Positions 54,691 to 63,931 are shown, counted from the first letter of the stretch. The stretch: 64,000 nt of DNA from Trinickia fusca (GCF_003628145.1 NZ_RBZV01000013.1:1-64000), one strand, 5' to 3'. Translations and numbers: made by a program. Notes: generated by a model from the sequence alone, not told the origin.

Positions 54691-55329
54691 TCAGACGCCG
54701 ACTTTGTTCGCCGCGAAGATGAGCCGCAGCCCGAGCGCAGCGATGGCGGTAGCGGCCACGCGGTCGACCCATTTTTTGGCGCGCAGGTACAGCTCGCGCG
54801 GGCGCCGGCTCGAAAAGCACAGCGCGACGACCGTGTACCACCCGGCTTCGACGGCGAACACGAGCGGCGGCAGCACGAAGTAGCACCACAGCGGAGGGTG
54901 TTGAGGCAGCAGCGCGGCGAAGATGCTGCCGTACCAGATCGCCGTCTTCGGATTGCTGAGCTGGGTGCTGAGCCCGATCCAGAACGACTTGCGCGCATTG
55001 AACGAACGCGCTTGCATGTCGACGTCGGCCGTCATTGGTTGAGCCGCGCCGCGCCAGATTTTCGAGGCCATGTAGACGAGATACGCACCACCTGCGAGCT
55101 TCAACGCGATATAGAGCCATTCGACCGCTTGCAGCAGCGTATAAAGGCCGGCCAGCGCGAGGCTGCCGAAGAGGATGCCGCCTGCGCCCATCCCAAGCGC
55201 GGTGGCGAGCCCAGCGGTACGCGAAAGGCTGATGGAATTGCGCGCGACGAGCACGAAGCTGGGCCCCGGAATCATCGCGCCGAGCAGCAAAGCAACGAGG
55301 ATGGCCATCACGGCGGCGGAAGCGGTCAT
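54691..55329 (-). CDS. LysE/RhtB-family exporter (3 of 3)
   Basis: 212 residues, six hydrophobic segments, with AMIPGPSFVLVARNSISLSR near the start and STQLSNPKTAIWYGSIFAAL in the middle. ATG at 55329 follows AGAGAGGA. Same strand as the preceding exporter but clearly diverged from it, so they are not recent duplicates. Substrate unknown. Confidence 0.9.
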   Translation of the reverse strand: MTASAAVMAILVALLLGAMIPGPSFVLVARNSISLSRTAGLATALGMGAGGILFGSLALAGLYTLLQAVEWLYIALKLAGGAYLVYMASKIWRGAAQPMTADVDMQARSFNARKSFWIGLSTQLSNPKTAIWYGSIFAALLPQHPPLWCYFVLPPLVFAVEAGWYTVVALCFSSRRPRELYLRAKKWVDRVAATAIAALGLRLIFAANKVGV

Positions 55330-55500
55330 CGGTTTTTCCTCTCTCTGGCGGGAAAACGGGGGCGATGCGGCGACGTTGCTATCTGATCGACGCATGATGC
55401 TGCCGATGCCGCAAAACATAGCACGAATGCATACAAGCGGGATTTGGGGTGCGCATTTGGCGTCGTCGCGGTGGCGCATGCGCTCTTTGCTGGAAAGCAA

Positions 55501-55541
55501 AACGCCGCACCGACGCCTGATCGCGTCGCCAGTGCGGCGTT
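55501..55541 (-). terminator. ohr terminator
   Basis: AACGCCGCAC (55501-55510) pairs with GTGCGGCGTT (55532-55541), with an inner GACGC/GCGTC pairing. On the minus strand a T-run (GTTTTGCTTTC) follows, ending the ohr transcript about 75 bases beyond its stop. Confidence 0.85.
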
Positions 55542-55614
55542 CGGTGGCGGTGAGCAGCACTGCCGGCAAAGATGCCCGGAGCCCGACCACCGTTCACGTG
55601 CTATCTATGCGCCG

Positions 55615-56040
55615 TCAAACGAGCGTGAGCTTCACGTCGATGTTGTTGCGCGTGGCGTTCGAGTACGGGCACACGATGTGCGCCTTCTCGACTAGCGACT
55701 CCGCGGCGGCGCGATCCATGCCCGGCAGCGAGATCTTCAACTCGACTTCGATGCCGAAGCCGTTCGGGATCGGACCGATGCCCACGGTGCCGTCAATCGA
55801 CGCGTCAGCCGGCATGGCGATCTTGTCGCGGGCCGCGACGAACTTCATCGCGCCGATGAAGCACGCGCTGTAACCCGCGGCGAACAACTGCTCGGGGTTC
55901 GTACCGTCACCACCAGCGCCGCCGAGGTCGCGCGGCGTGGTCAGCTTCAGATCAAGCTTGCTCTCGGGTACAACGGCGCGTCCATCGCGGCCACCCGTGA
56001 CGTGGGCGTTAGCACGGTAGAGAACTTTTTCGATCGACAT
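55615..56040 (-). CDS. ohr: Organic hydroperoxide resistance protein Ohr
   Basis: 141 residues, the normal Ohr length. It reduces organic and fatty-acid hydroperoxides with a Cys pair. Cys60 is in [15 protein letters not shown] and Cys124 in [13 protein letters not shown]. Glu50 (TNPEQLF) and an Arg also belong to the active site. ATG at 56040 after CAGGAG. An OhrR gene is not adjacent; an inverted repeat CTAC/GTAG (near 56080-56095) lies upstream and could be its operator. Single gene. Confidence 0.93.
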   Translation of the reverse strand: MSIEKVLYRANAHVTGGRDGRAVVPESKLDLKLTTPRDLGGAGGDGTNPEQLFAAGYSACFIGAMKFVAARDKIAMPADASIDGTVGIGPIPNGFGIEVELKISLPGMDRAAAESLVEKAHIVCPYSNATRNNIDVKLTLV

Positions 56041-56127
56041 GACAAGGCTCCTGTTAGTAGAACGGCCAACCAACATCTACCTACTTGTAGCTAAACCACT
56101 GTACGAGACGAATAAGACAAGCTGCGT

Positions 56128-56808
56128 TCAATCGGTGGCGGAATTGACCTGGATCTCGGCGTCGCCGCCCGCGTCGCCCCGTGTGGGTCGACGGACCGCT
56201 CTTACCTTCCCGCTGTTCCCGCCACCGCAGAAGAATTGATCGGCACCATTGGACTCAAGCCCCGAGACGCCAACACCAGACGGCATCGCAAGGCTCTCCA
56301 GCACCTCTCCCGTGCGGGGATCGATGTGCCTGAGCTCGCTTTCCTCACCTTCCCACGTGCCGTGCCAGAGCTCTCCGTCGACCCAGGTCACGCCGGTGAC
56401 GAAGCGATTGGACTCGATCGTGCGAAGAATCGCGCCGCTCTGCGGGTCGATTTGATGGATCTTCCGGTCCTGATATTGGCCCACCCAGAGCGCTCCTTCC
56501 GCCCATGCGAGCCCCGAGCTACCGCTTGCAGGCGTCGGAATCGTCGCGAGCACGCGGCCGGTCTGCGGATCGATCTTCTGGATGCGATCTCCGGCGATCT
56601 GGAATAGATGTTGGCCGTCGAAGGCTGTTCCCGCTTGCGCGGCAACGTCGAGCGAGCGCTGTGTCTTGCCGGTCGTCGGATCGAAGGCGGTCAGTTTGTC
56701 GCCGGCGGCGAACCATACTTGCTGACCGTCGTAGGTGACCCCATGCACCTGGTCGGCACCGGCAAAAGGTCCGTACTCGCGAACGATTTCGGCAGGTGAG
56801 CGATTCAT
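56128..56808 (-). CDS. Beta-propeller (YncE/glutaminyl-cyclase-like) protein
   Basis: 226 residues with five or so WD/NHL-like blades, each showing a pattern such as FDPTTGKT, IDPQTGRVL, IDPQSGAIL and IDPRTGEVL. No signal peptide; likely cytoplasmic. The fold is shared with glutaminyl-peptide cyclotransferases and YncE. The start at 56808 follows AGAGGAAAG. The upstream gene ends eight bases away, so they are co-transcribed. Function unknown; ligand or protein binding is usual for propellers. Confidence 0.7.
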   Translation of the reverse strand: MNRSPAEIVREYGPFAGADQVHGVTYDGQQVWFAAGDKLTAFDPTTGKTQRSLDVAAQAGTAFDGQHLFQIAGDRIQKIDPQTGRVLATIPTPASGSSGLAWAEGALWVGQYQDRKIHQIDPQSGAILRTIESNRFVTGVTWVDGELWHGTWEGEESELRHIDPRTGEVLESLAMPSGVGVSGLESNGADQFFCGGGNSGKVRAVRRPTRGDAGGDAEIQVNSATD

Positions 56809-56816
56809 CTTTCCTC

Positions 56817-58034
56817 TTAGCTCGGTAGTGGCATGGGGAGTAATAACGTTGTCGTGAATCCGGGCACTCGCTGGGTCACCCAACGACGCGCGCGTCCGCG
56901 ACCGAATGACTGTACCTTGCCCGCTGCGGCGAGCGAGTCGAGTGCCCTCTGCACCGTACGCTGACTGGCACCCAGTGCAAGCGCCAGGGCCGAGCTCGAC
57001 CAGGACTCGCCGTCGGAAAGGAAGGCCAGCATATCAGCATGTCGTTCTTCGACGGGGCGTGTCAGCACGGCGATCTCGCGTGTGCCGCGCGGTGCCAGCG
57101 CGAACCCCTGCTTCGTCGCGCTTACGTCGGCCAGCGTGCCAAGCATCGTGCGAAGGCGCCCGACTTCGACTCGCAATCTCGCGCGATGCGACTCATCGGC
57201 GTGCTTGGTGCGGAAGGCCTGCTCAATGAGTGTGCTCCTGGGCACGTCTTCGGGCCACGCTTGCGCCAGCAAGCGTGCGAGCTCGAATAGCACCGGACGT
57301 CTGGCAAGCGAGACCACCGTGCTAGCGGCACACACGGCATAACGACGCGCGTCGATCACGAGCACCTCAGACGCCAATAATGCCTCGACGTCGTCGAGCA
57401 GCAGGAGTCGCTGCTCGCCACGAGCAATCAGGCGAGCCGCTGGCGTGTTCAAGACAAGTGAGGCGTTTTCGACTTCCGCCATTAATGCTGGGATACCAGC
57501 GTGGCGCGCGGCCTGCTCGGCCCGGGCGAGCGCCGCGCGCGCCACGTTCGTTCGCAGACGACGTATCGCTATTCCCGCTACGAGTAGTTCACGGGCGGCA
57601 CGGATCGCAGGTGGGAGGGGAACGGGATGGGGTTCTGCGAGCGTGCACTCGGCTTCGTCGAGGCGACCGATCAGTAGCAAACGCCGGGCCTCCAGATACT
57701 GCGCATAGGCGGCGTTCACCCGGTCGCCATGCGCGTCGAGCGTGGCGCGCGCGGTATCGAGCGACTTTGCCGGCCAGCCCAAGTCGCGCGATGCGAGCGC
57801 AATCTCCGCTTCAGCGACGACACATCTTGCACGGGCTAAGGGCTCTTTCGGACCGAACGCGCGGGCGGCCCTTCGCACGAGTGCCTTTGCTCTCAGGAAG
57901 TCGCCCAGCTGAGCCATCGCGATGCCTCGAAGCGCGAGCGCAGGCGCGTCGTCGCGCAAGGCGACCCGGTTCAGCGCGCCGAGGGGATCACCAGCCGCGA
58001 GTGCACGCGCCGCGGCCGTGATCATCGAGTCCAT
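56817..58034 (-). CDS. Helix-turn-helix regulator with helical-repeat N-terminus
   Basis: 405 residues. The N-terminal 200 residues are Ala-rich helical repeats (TPR-like: ALALRGIAMAQLGDFLRAKA, AQYLEARRLLLIGRLDEAE). A winged-helix-like section with TLIEQAFRTKHADESHRARLR and VEVGRLRTMLGTLADV resembles OmpR-type domains. A further helix-turn-helix follows near residue 350 (SSSALALALGASQRTVQRAL). It is upstream of the propeller gene in one operon and divergent from the DUF899 gene. I infer transcriptional regulation of one or both; effector unknown. Confidence 0.65.
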   Translation of the reverse strand: MDSMITAAARALAAGDPLGALNRVALRDDAPALALRGIAMAQLGDFLRAKALVRRAARAFGPKEPLARARCVVAEAEIALASRDLGWPAKSLDTARATLDAHGDRVNAAYAQYLEARRLLLIGRLDEAECTLAEPHPVPLPPAIRAARELLVAGIAIRRLRTNVARAALARAEQAARHAGIPALMAEVENASLVLNTPAARLIARGEQRLLLLDDVEALLASEVLVIDARRYAVCAASTVVSLARRPVLFELARLLAQAWPEDVPRSTLIEQAFRTKHADESHRARLRVEVGRLRTMLGTLADVSATKQGFALAPRGTREIAVLTRPVEERHADMLAFLSDGESWSSSALALALGASQRTVQRALDSLAAAGKVQSFGRGRARRWVTQRVPGFTTTLLLPMPLPS

Positions 58035-58164
58035 CGGAATCCCGCCAAACTTGTCACTCCCACCGTTCGATGCCCCGGACCTAATCTAGCACACGGCTGC
58101 CTACCAAGACGTCGTATCGGGGACCGAACGACGACGGACATCTGAACATCTGACGGAGGGAACG

Positions 58165-58932
58165 ATGAGCACCAAACACATCACCGGGACACGCGAAGAT
58201 TGGCTTTCGGCCCGGCTCGAACTACTCAAAGCGGAAAAGGAGCTCACGCGGCGCAGCGACGAGCTGGCGCGGCAGCGTCAAGCATTGCCGTGGGTTCGGG
58301 TCGACAAGGCGTATCGATTCGAGACCGACGAAGGGGACGCCACGCTGGTGGATCTCTTCAGAGGGCGCTCGCAACTGCTCGTCTATCACTTCATGTTCGG
58401 GCCCGAGTACGCCGCAGGGTGCCCGGCGTGTTCGGCGATCGCGGATGGGTTCGACGGCTTTGCCATCCATTTAGCGCATCACGACGTCACGCTTTCGGCC
58501 GTGTCGCTAGCGCCGTTCGCGAAGCTGCAAGCGTACAAGCGACGGATGGGATGGACGTTTCCGTGGGCCTCGTCGCTCGGCAGCGACTTCAACTTCGACT
58601 TCAACATCTCGTTCACTACGGAGCAGCAACGCGCGGGGGAAGTTGAGTACAACTACGAACGTCAAGGGCACGCGATGGACATGACGTCGCCGCCCCAACC
58701 CGTCGCGCAGTTCGCTGCGGCATGCGGGACCGATGCGCCTACGTATGTGCGGGAAAGGCCGGGTATGAGTGCGTTTGTGCTCGAGGACGGCGTCGTCTAT
58801 CACACCTACTCCACCTACGCGCGGGGGCTCGATGGTCTCTGGGGCATGTATCAATGGCTCGACCGGGCGCCGCGGGGCCGCAACGAGACAGGCCCTTGGT
58901 GGCTTCGCCACGATGAATACGACAAGCGCTGA
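58165..58932 (+). CDS. DUF899 thioredoxin-like protein
   Basis: 255 residues, cytoplasmic. The family has a thioredoxin-type fold with a CPAC motif (AAGCPACSAIADGF, near residue 91), preceded by LLVYHFMFGPEY. The N-terminal EDWLSARLELLKAEKELTRR is the family opening helix. A conserved SDFNFDFNISF follows. Members are uncharacterised; redox or oxidative-stress roles are assumed from the fold. Divergent from the helix-turn-helix gene. An ACGGAGGGA RBS precedes the ATG. Confidence 0.88.
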   Translation: MSTKHITGTREDWLSARLELLKAEKELTRRSDELARQRQALPWVRVDKAYRFETDEGDATLVDLFRGRSQLLVYHFMFGPEYAAGCPACSAIADGFDGFAIHLAHHDVTLSAVSLAPFAKLQAYKRRMGWTFPWASSLGSDFNFDFNISFTTEQQRAGEVEYNYERQGHAMDMTSPPQPVAQFAAACGTDAPTYVRERPGMSAFVLEDGVVYHTYSTYARGLDGLWGMYQWLDRAPRGRNETGPWWLRHDEYDKR

Positions 58933-58983
58933 GCTTAGCTGCGTTGTGTGCACTGGTATGTGCAACTTTCGATGGGGGTTTCT

Positions 58984-59772
58984 ATGCTGACTTCGCAGCG
59001 AGCCTTCCTCGGTGTCTCGGTGCTGCTTTTTGCCGCGAGTGCGGCGGGCACGATTGTGTGGTGCGCGTCCATGTCAGCGATGGGCGCGATGCCAATGCCC
59101 GGCGGCTGGACGATGTCGATGGCATGGATGCGGATGCCCGGACAGACATGGCCCGATGCTGCAGGGGTGTTCCTTGGCATGTGGGTCGTAATGATGGTCG
59201 CGATGATGTTGCCATCGTTAGTGCCTATGCTGTGGCGTTACCGGCTTGCCGTTGGTCGGGTGGGTGAGCCTCGTCTGAGTCAGCTAACGGCGCTCGTGGG
59301 CGCGGGGTACTTCTTCGTGTGGGCCGTGTTCGGCCTCGCGGTCTTTGCGCTGGGTGTCGCGCTCGCAGCCGTCGAGATGCAGGTAGAGGCGTTCGCGCGT
59401 GCCGTTCCTGTTGTGACGGGCGTGGTCGTGCTGATCAGCGGCGCACTGCAGTTCACGTCGTGGAAGGCTCGTCACCTTGCGTGTTGCAGGGAAGCGCTAG
59501 GTTGCGGCCGTATGTTGTCAGCCTCGTCAGCTGATGCGGGCGCGGCGTGGCGATATGGCCTGCGACTCGGCCTACACTGCGTCCATTGCTGTGCCGGGTT
59601 GACAACGATCCTGCTCGCCATCGGAGTCATGGACTTACGTGCGATGGCGGTCGTGACAACGGCCATTACCGTAGAACGTCTCGCGCCGCACGGTGAGCGT
59701 GTTGCGCGAGTGATTGGCGCTGTTGTTGTTACGGCCGGTGTGTTTTTGATTGGGCGGGCTGTTGGACTCTAG
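58984..59772 (+). CDS. DUF2182 membrane protein, Met/Cys/His-rich
   Basis: 262 residues with about six or seven membrane segments. DUF2182 proteins are predicted metal-binding integral membrane proteins. An N-terminal Met-rich stretch (MSAMGAMPMPGGWTMSM) and MVAMMLPSLVPML precede a Cys/His-rich segment (CCREALGCGRML and LHCVHCCAGLTT) suited to copper or other metals. Start at 58984 follows GGGGG; GTG at 58948 is an alternative. Base use is more T-rich than the window average. Confidence 0.8.
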   Translation: MLTSQRAFLGVSVLLFAASAAGTIVWCASMSAMGAMPMPGGWTMSMAWMRMPGQTWPDAAGVFLGMWVVMMVAMMLPSLVPMLWRYRLAVGRVGEPRLSQLTALVGAGYFFVWAVFGLAVFALGVALAAVEMQVEAFARAVPVVTGVVVLISGALQFTSWKARHLACCREALGCGRMLSASSADAGAAWRYGLRLGLHCVHCCAGLTTILLAIGVMDLRAMAVVTTAITVERLAPHGERVARVIGAVVVTAGVFLIGRAVGL

Positions 59773-59867
59773 CTCGGGGGATCGACGTCGCTTCGGCATG
59801 TCGATTCCGCCGAGCCTCGTTCGTCGTGTGGGATCGGGGGGCTTTTCCTCCGCTTTCGGAGTTGATC

Positions 59868-60311
59868 ATGTCTACAAACACCGTCCGGCTTCATCGCGTC
59901 ATTCGTTCCACGCCTGAGCGGATTTATCGTGCGTTCCTTGATGCCGATGCCTTGACTAAGTGGCTTCCACCCAATGGTTTTATCGGCAAGGTTTATGAGC
60001 TGGACGCAAAGGTGGGCGGTGCCTATCGGATGTCGTTCACGAACTTCACCACCGGGGACAGTCACGCGTTCGGTGGGGAGTATCTCGAGTTGGTGCCCAA
60101 TGAGCGTATTCGGTACACGGGGAGGTTCGAGGATCCGAACTTGCCCGGTGTCATGCGGACGACGGCGTCTCTGCGGGCTGTGTTTTGCGGGACTGAGCTG
60201 AATGTCGTGCAGGAAGGGATTCCTGAAGCGATTCCTGTCGAAGGATGCTATCTCGGGTGGCAGGAGTCGCTTCGGTTGCTGGTCTCGCTTGTGGAGGCAG
60301 AGATTCGGTAG
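59868..60311 (+). CDS. SRPBCC/AHSA1-family protein
   Basis: 147 residues of the START-like fold (HRVIRSTPERIYRAFLDADA near the start, TKWLPPNGFIGKVYELD, then YRMSFTNF). AHSA1 proteins bind hydrophobic ligands or act in stress response; the function here is unknown. ATG at 59868 follows CGGAG. The codon use is noticeably T-rich (for example ends in GTT and CTT), different from core genes nearby. It is the last gene before tRNA-Ala. Confidence 0.85.
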   Translation: MSTNTVRLHRVIRSTPERIYRAFLDADALTKWLPPNGFIGKVYELDAKVGGAYRMSFTNFTTGDSHAFGGEYLELVPNERIRYTGRFEDPNLPGVMRTTASLRAVFCGTELNVVQEGIPEAIPVEGCYLGWQESLRLLVSLVEAEIR

Positions 60312-60410
60312 GGGGACAGGAGCGCGTGCCTCCTCCAAGGTTGGTACCTCGGGAGAAAATGCGAGATGGCTCGGAGAGGGCAATCTGCGGCCCAGGCCCG
60401 CAGAAACGCA

Positions 60411-60443
60411 AAAAGGTTACAGGCAAATCACCTGTAACCCTTT
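60411..60443 (-). terminator. Terminator of tRNA-Ala
   Basis: GGTTACAGG (60415-60423) pairs with CCTGTAACC (60431-60439). On the minus strand it is followed by TTTTTGCG, ending the tRNA transcript. Confidence 0.88.
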
Positions 60444-60451
60444 GAATTCAT

Positions 60452-60527
<76 letters not shown>

Positions 60528-60587
60528 AACCGAAGTTTTGATTCTAGCACAGCGTTTCTTCCCTCTGACAAGGCCCCTCGCCGACGG

Positions 60588-60947
60588 TTATTTCGACGGA
60601 GCCCTTGCCAGCACCCACTGCACGACGTCCTTGATATCGGCGTTGCTCATACGCGGGTGAGCCGGCATAGGAATCACACCCCAAACGCCGGAACCACCAT
60701 CACGCACCTTCTTCTCAAGCTTCCCTTGGGCCAGGCCATCACCCTTGTACTTAGCAGCGATCTGCTGAAACGAAGGCCCCACGAGCTTACGATCGACGGC
60801 ATGACACCCAAGACAAGCATTAGCCTGAGCAACCGAAAGCCCCTTAGGCTGCTCAGCCGCAAACGCCTGCCCACCAGCCAACGCCCAAACCAGCACCACG
60901 CCCCCAACCGCCAGCGGGCCCCTCATCAAACGACGACCCACCATCAC
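60588..60947 (-). CDS. Class I cytochrome c (c551/c552 type)
   Basis: 119 residues with a signal peptide (VVLVWALAGGQAFA) and a single haem site NACLGCHAVD (Cys45, Cys48, His49). The distal ligand is probably Met94 in VIPMPAHPRM. A soluble periplasmic electron carrier. The start overlaps the stop of the BON-domain gene by four bases, so they are translationally coupled. Confidence 0.93.
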   Translation of the reverse strand: MMVGRRLMRGPLAVGGVVLVWALAGGQAFAAEQPKGLSVAQANACLGCHAVDRKLVGPSFQQIAAKYKGDGLAQGKLEKKVRDGGSGVWGVIPMPAHPRMSNADIKDVVQWVLARAPSK

Positions 60948-61741
60948 TGCCCCGTCTTCGAATTAGGATTCCCGGGCCGCACCTGCGTCGCATTCGACAC
61001 CGGCGCCGGCGCTTGCTGCTCCAACGGCTGCGCATTAATCGACGAAGAAGGCACCGCCCCCACAGTCGGCTCAACCTGCTCACCCTGCACCGCTGGCGCA
61101 CCAGCCGCCGCCGTAGCCGAAGCCTGCAACGCCTGCGCAGCTTCCGGCTGAATATATTCAAACACCTTCACAACCTGCACAACACCCGGCACGCGGCTAG
61201 CCACATCCGTCCCACGACCACCCTCATCAACCGTCACGAGCCCCATCAAATAGATATTCCCGCGCTCGGCAACAACCTTGAAGTCGTTCGCCGAAATCCC
61301 CTTCTCCGCGATCAGCGCGGTCTTCACACGACCAAGAAGATAAGAGTCATTCGCGCGCGAAGAGAAATCCGACTGCGACTGCACGGCGATCTCATTGACG
61401 ATCACGTTGACGTTATTGATACCGCGCGTGATGTCTTCCGCACGCTGCCGCTTCGCCGCATCAGCCACCTCACCCGTCAGCAGAACGCGCCGGTTGAACA
61501 CCGTCACGTTAACGTGGGAGTCGGGAATCTCATTGGCGATCTGCGAAAACGCCTTGACCTGAATCTCGCGATCTTCCGTTTGCGTGCCGATCGTGCGTCG
61601 ATCGGTCGCGATCAGCGCGCCGCCACCGGCCGCCCCGGCCAACGCCAACACACAGCCTTGCAGCGATACGACCAAGGTCGCCGCCGATGCGGTCAAGAAC
61701 GTTGCCCGCACAAACGTCTTCATGACGCGATTTGCCCTCAT
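60944..61741 (-). CDS. Dual-BON-domain outer-membrane lipoprotein (DolP-like)
   Basis: 265 residues. Lipoprotein signal with lipobox VSLQGC (Cys30). Two BON domains (about residues 50-125 and 130-200), with VNVTVFNRRVLLTGEV in the first and NDFKVVAERGNIYLMGLV in the second. A Pro/Gln/Ala-rich disordered tail follows. Homologous in layout to E. coli DolP (YraP), which supports outer-membrane integrity and stands in the same order relative to diaA. ATG at 61741 after AGGGAG. Confidence 0.92.
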   Translation of the reverse strand: MRANRVMKTFVRATFLTASAATLVVSLQGCVLALAGAAGGGALIATDRRTIGTQTEDREIQVKAFSQIANEIPDSHVNVTVFNRRVLLTGEVADAAKRQRAEDITRGINNVNVIVNEIAVQSQSDFSSRANDSYLLGRVKTALIAEKGISANDFKVVAERGNIYLMGLVTVDEGGRGTDVASRVPGVVQVVKVFEYIQPEAAQALQASATAAAGAPAVQGEQVEPTVGAVPSSSINAQPLEQQAPAPVSNATQVRPGNPNSKTGQ

Positions 61742-61761
61742 CAACGAACTCCCTTTTGAAG

Positions 61762-62349
61762 TCAATCTTCACCAAGCAACATGGCATCGATGCCGTCGCA
61801 CAGACAATGAATGGTCAGCAAGTGCACTTCATGGATACGCGCCACGCGTCCCGACGGCACACTGATATGGATGTCGGTATCGGACAGCGCGTCATTCGCG
61901 CTGCCGCCACCATTGCCCGTCAAGGCAATGACGATCATCTCGCGCTCGTGCGCTTCGAGGATCGCCGCGAGCACATTGGGCGATTCGCCCGAGGCCGTCA
62001 CGGCGAACAGCACGTCACCGGCATGACCGAGCGCGCGGACCTGCTTCGCGTAGATCTCGTCGAAGCCGCCGTCTTCGCCGAACGCCGTCAGCACAGCCGC
62101 ATCGGCCGACAACGCGATAGCCGGCAAGCCCGGCCTCTCGCGCTCGAACCGCGAGATCAGCTGCGCGGCGAAGCGCTGCGCGTCGGCAGCCGAAGCGCCG
62201 TTGCCGCACGCGAGGATCTTGTTGCCGTTCGCCAGCGCGCCGAACATCGTATCGACGGCCGCGGCGATCGGCATCGACAACGCATCGAGCACTTCGAGCT
62301 GAAGCGCGGCGCTATCGCGGAAATGCTGTTGAATACGTTCGACTGACAT
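61762..62349 (-). CDS. diaA: DiaA-type SIS-domain protein (phosphoheptose-isomerase-like)
   Basis: 195 residues of the SIS fold (ILACGNGASAADAQRFAAQL and FAVTASGESPNVLAAI). DiaA binds DnaA and regulates the timing of replication initiation in E. coli. GmhA is the related isomerase; the order with yraN and BON lipoprotein favours DiaA. Start at 62349, the MSVERIQQHF methionine. The BON gene follows after 20 bases. Confidence 0.88.
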   Translation of the reverse strand: MSVERIQQHFRDSAALQLEVLDALSMPIAAAVDTMFGALANGNKILACGNGASAADAQRFAAQLISRFERERPGLPAIALSADAAVLTAFGEDGGFDEIYAKQVRALGHAGDVLFAVTASGESPNVLAAILEAHEREMIVIALTGNGGGSANDALSDTDIHISVPSGRVARIHEVHLLTIHCLCDGIDAMLLGED

Positions 62350-62496
62350 CGGGTCTCTACTGGATCGGCCTCGCAGCAAGCAAGCGAGCGAGCGCCGTTG
62401 CCGCCGTGATTGCTGCTATTACGTTTAGCGCGCAAGTTTACCGTACTCGCTTCGCGCAGCACGGCACTTTTGCTACAGGTTGTTGCTGCTGCTTCA

Positions 62497-62976
62497 CTAA
62501 ACGTAGACGTCGTCGGCGCGAAACGCGTCGCGCAGCCACACGACATGCACGCCGTCGAAGGCGATGACGTCAAAGCGGCACGGACTCGCCCCATCGCCAC
62601 ACCTCACGAGAAACTCGAGCGCAGCCCGCACGAGCCGCGCCTGCTTGTGTGCGCCGATGCTCGCGAGCGCTCCCCCAAAGCGACCCGCTGCGCGTGCACG
62701 CACCTCGACGAAGACGAGCGCACCGTCGCAATCGCGCATGACAAGATCGATCTCGCCGCCGCGGCACACGACGTTGCGGGCAACGAACCGCAGGCGTTGC
62801 CGCCTCAAGAAATCGAGCGCCCTCGCCTCGAAAGCGGCCCCGACGACACGCTTCGACGCAACGCGCCCCAAAAGGTTGTCCGCACCTGCCGTGCGCTTAA
62901 CCGCCGCCGACAGCGCGCTACCCGGCGCATGGCACAATGGCACCCTTGCTTTCGCAGCCCGCATCTTTCGCTTCAT
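62497..62976 (-). CDS. yraN: YraN/UPF0102 nuclease-fold protein
   Basis: About 159 residues of the UPF0102 family. Restriction-endonuclease-like motif [10 protein letters not shown] with a downstream FVEVRARA supports a nuclease-type fold, activity unproven. The ATG at 62976 overlaps the rsmI ATG (62975) on the other strand, so the true start may lie further inside (62964, MRAAKARV). No RBS is clear. Divergent from rsmI, as is common in betaproteobacteria. Confidence 0.88.
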   Translation of the reverse strand: MKRKMRAAKARVPLCHAPGSALSAAVKRTAGADNLLGRVASKRVVGAAFEARALDFLRRQRLRFVARNVVCRGGEIDLVMRDCDGALVFVEVRARAAGRFGGALASIGAHKQARLVRAALEFLVRCGDGASPCRFDVIAFDGVHVVWLRDAFRADDVYV

Positions 62977-63856
62977 GTCCGACCTCCTCGAACTCGCGCA
63001 CAAGCAGCACTATCCGACCGGCGCGCTATACATCGTGGCGACGCCGATCGGCAACACCGCCGACATCACGCTGCGCGCGCTGCACGTGCTGGGCCTCGTC
63101 GAGCGCATCGCCGCCGAGGACACGCGCAACACCTCGCAACTGCTGAGCCGCTACGGCATTTCGAAGCCGCTCGTGGCCGTGCACGAACACAACGAACGCA
63201 CGGCCGCCGCGCGCATCGTCGAGCACTTGCAAGCTGGCGAACGCATCGCTTACGTGTCGGACGCCGGCACACCCGGCATCTCCGACCCTGGCGCCAAACT
63301 CGTCGATGCCGTGCGCGACGCGGGCCTGCCGGTCATTGCACTGCCGGGTGCAAGTGCGGCCACGACGGCGCTATCGATCGCCGGTGACTGGGCGAGCACG
63401 TTCACGTTCCTCGGCTTCTTGCCGACCAAGACCAAGCAACGCGCGACCTATCTGCAGTCGCTCGCCGCCCATCCGCATGCAATGGTGTTCTACGAGGCGC
63501 CTCATCGCATCATCGAGACGGTGCAAGCACTCGCCGATGCGCTCGGCAACACACGACATCTGCTGATCGCACGCGAACTGACGAAGCTACATGAGAGCGT
63601 GCACCGCTGCACCCTGGCCGAAGGGCCAACGTGGCTCGCCGAAGACGCGAACCGTCAGCGTGGGGAGTTCGTGCTTGTCGTTGAAGGGGCAGCACCGGCT
63701 GAGGCCGGCGGAGATGCGAGCGCGCACGACGCACTGCTGTCGATGCTGCTGGAGGAGATGCCGGTCAGCGCGACGGCACGCGTGGCCGCCGCAATCACCG
63801 GCGTAGCGCGCGATGCGCTTTATGCGCGAGCGCTCACGCTAAAGAAGGACGCCTAA
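62975..63856 (+). CDS. rsmI: 16S rRNA (cytidine-1402-2'-O)-methyltransferase
   Basis: 293 residues of the tetrapyrrole-methylase fold. It methylates the 2'-OH of C1402 in 16S rRNA using S-adenosylmethionine. Motifs [49 protein letters not shown] and FYEAPHRI are all present. The ATG at 62975 begins [10 protein letters not shown]. Ends in a terminator. Confidence 0.95.
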   Translation: MSDLLELAHKQHYPTGALYIVATPIGNTADITLRALHVLGLVERIAAEDTRNTSQLLSRYGISKPLVAVHEHNERTAAARIVEHLQAGERIAYVSDAGTPGISDPGAKLVDAVRDAGLPVIALPGASAATTALSIAGDWASTFTFLGFLPTKTKQRATYLQSLAAHPHAMVFYEAPHRIIETVQALADALGNTRHLLIARELTKLHESVHRCTLAEGPTWLAEDANRQRGEFVLVVEGAAPAEAGGDASAHDALLSMLLEEMPVSATARVAAAITGVARDALYARALTLKKDA

Positions 63857-63864
63857 AAAAGCAA

Positions 63865-63900
63865 AAGGGCTGCTCAGTTCACACTGGCAGCCCTTCTTCA
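63865..63900. terminator. Terminator between rsmI and the right-edge gene
   Basis: AAGGGCTGC (63865-63873) pairs with GCAGCCCTT (63887-63895). A-rich DNA upstream and TCTTC downstream let it serve both the rsmI transcript and the leftward gene. Confidence 0.8.
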
Positions 63901-63931
63901 TTCAGCGATACGCCTCGTCGCGGTCAACGGG

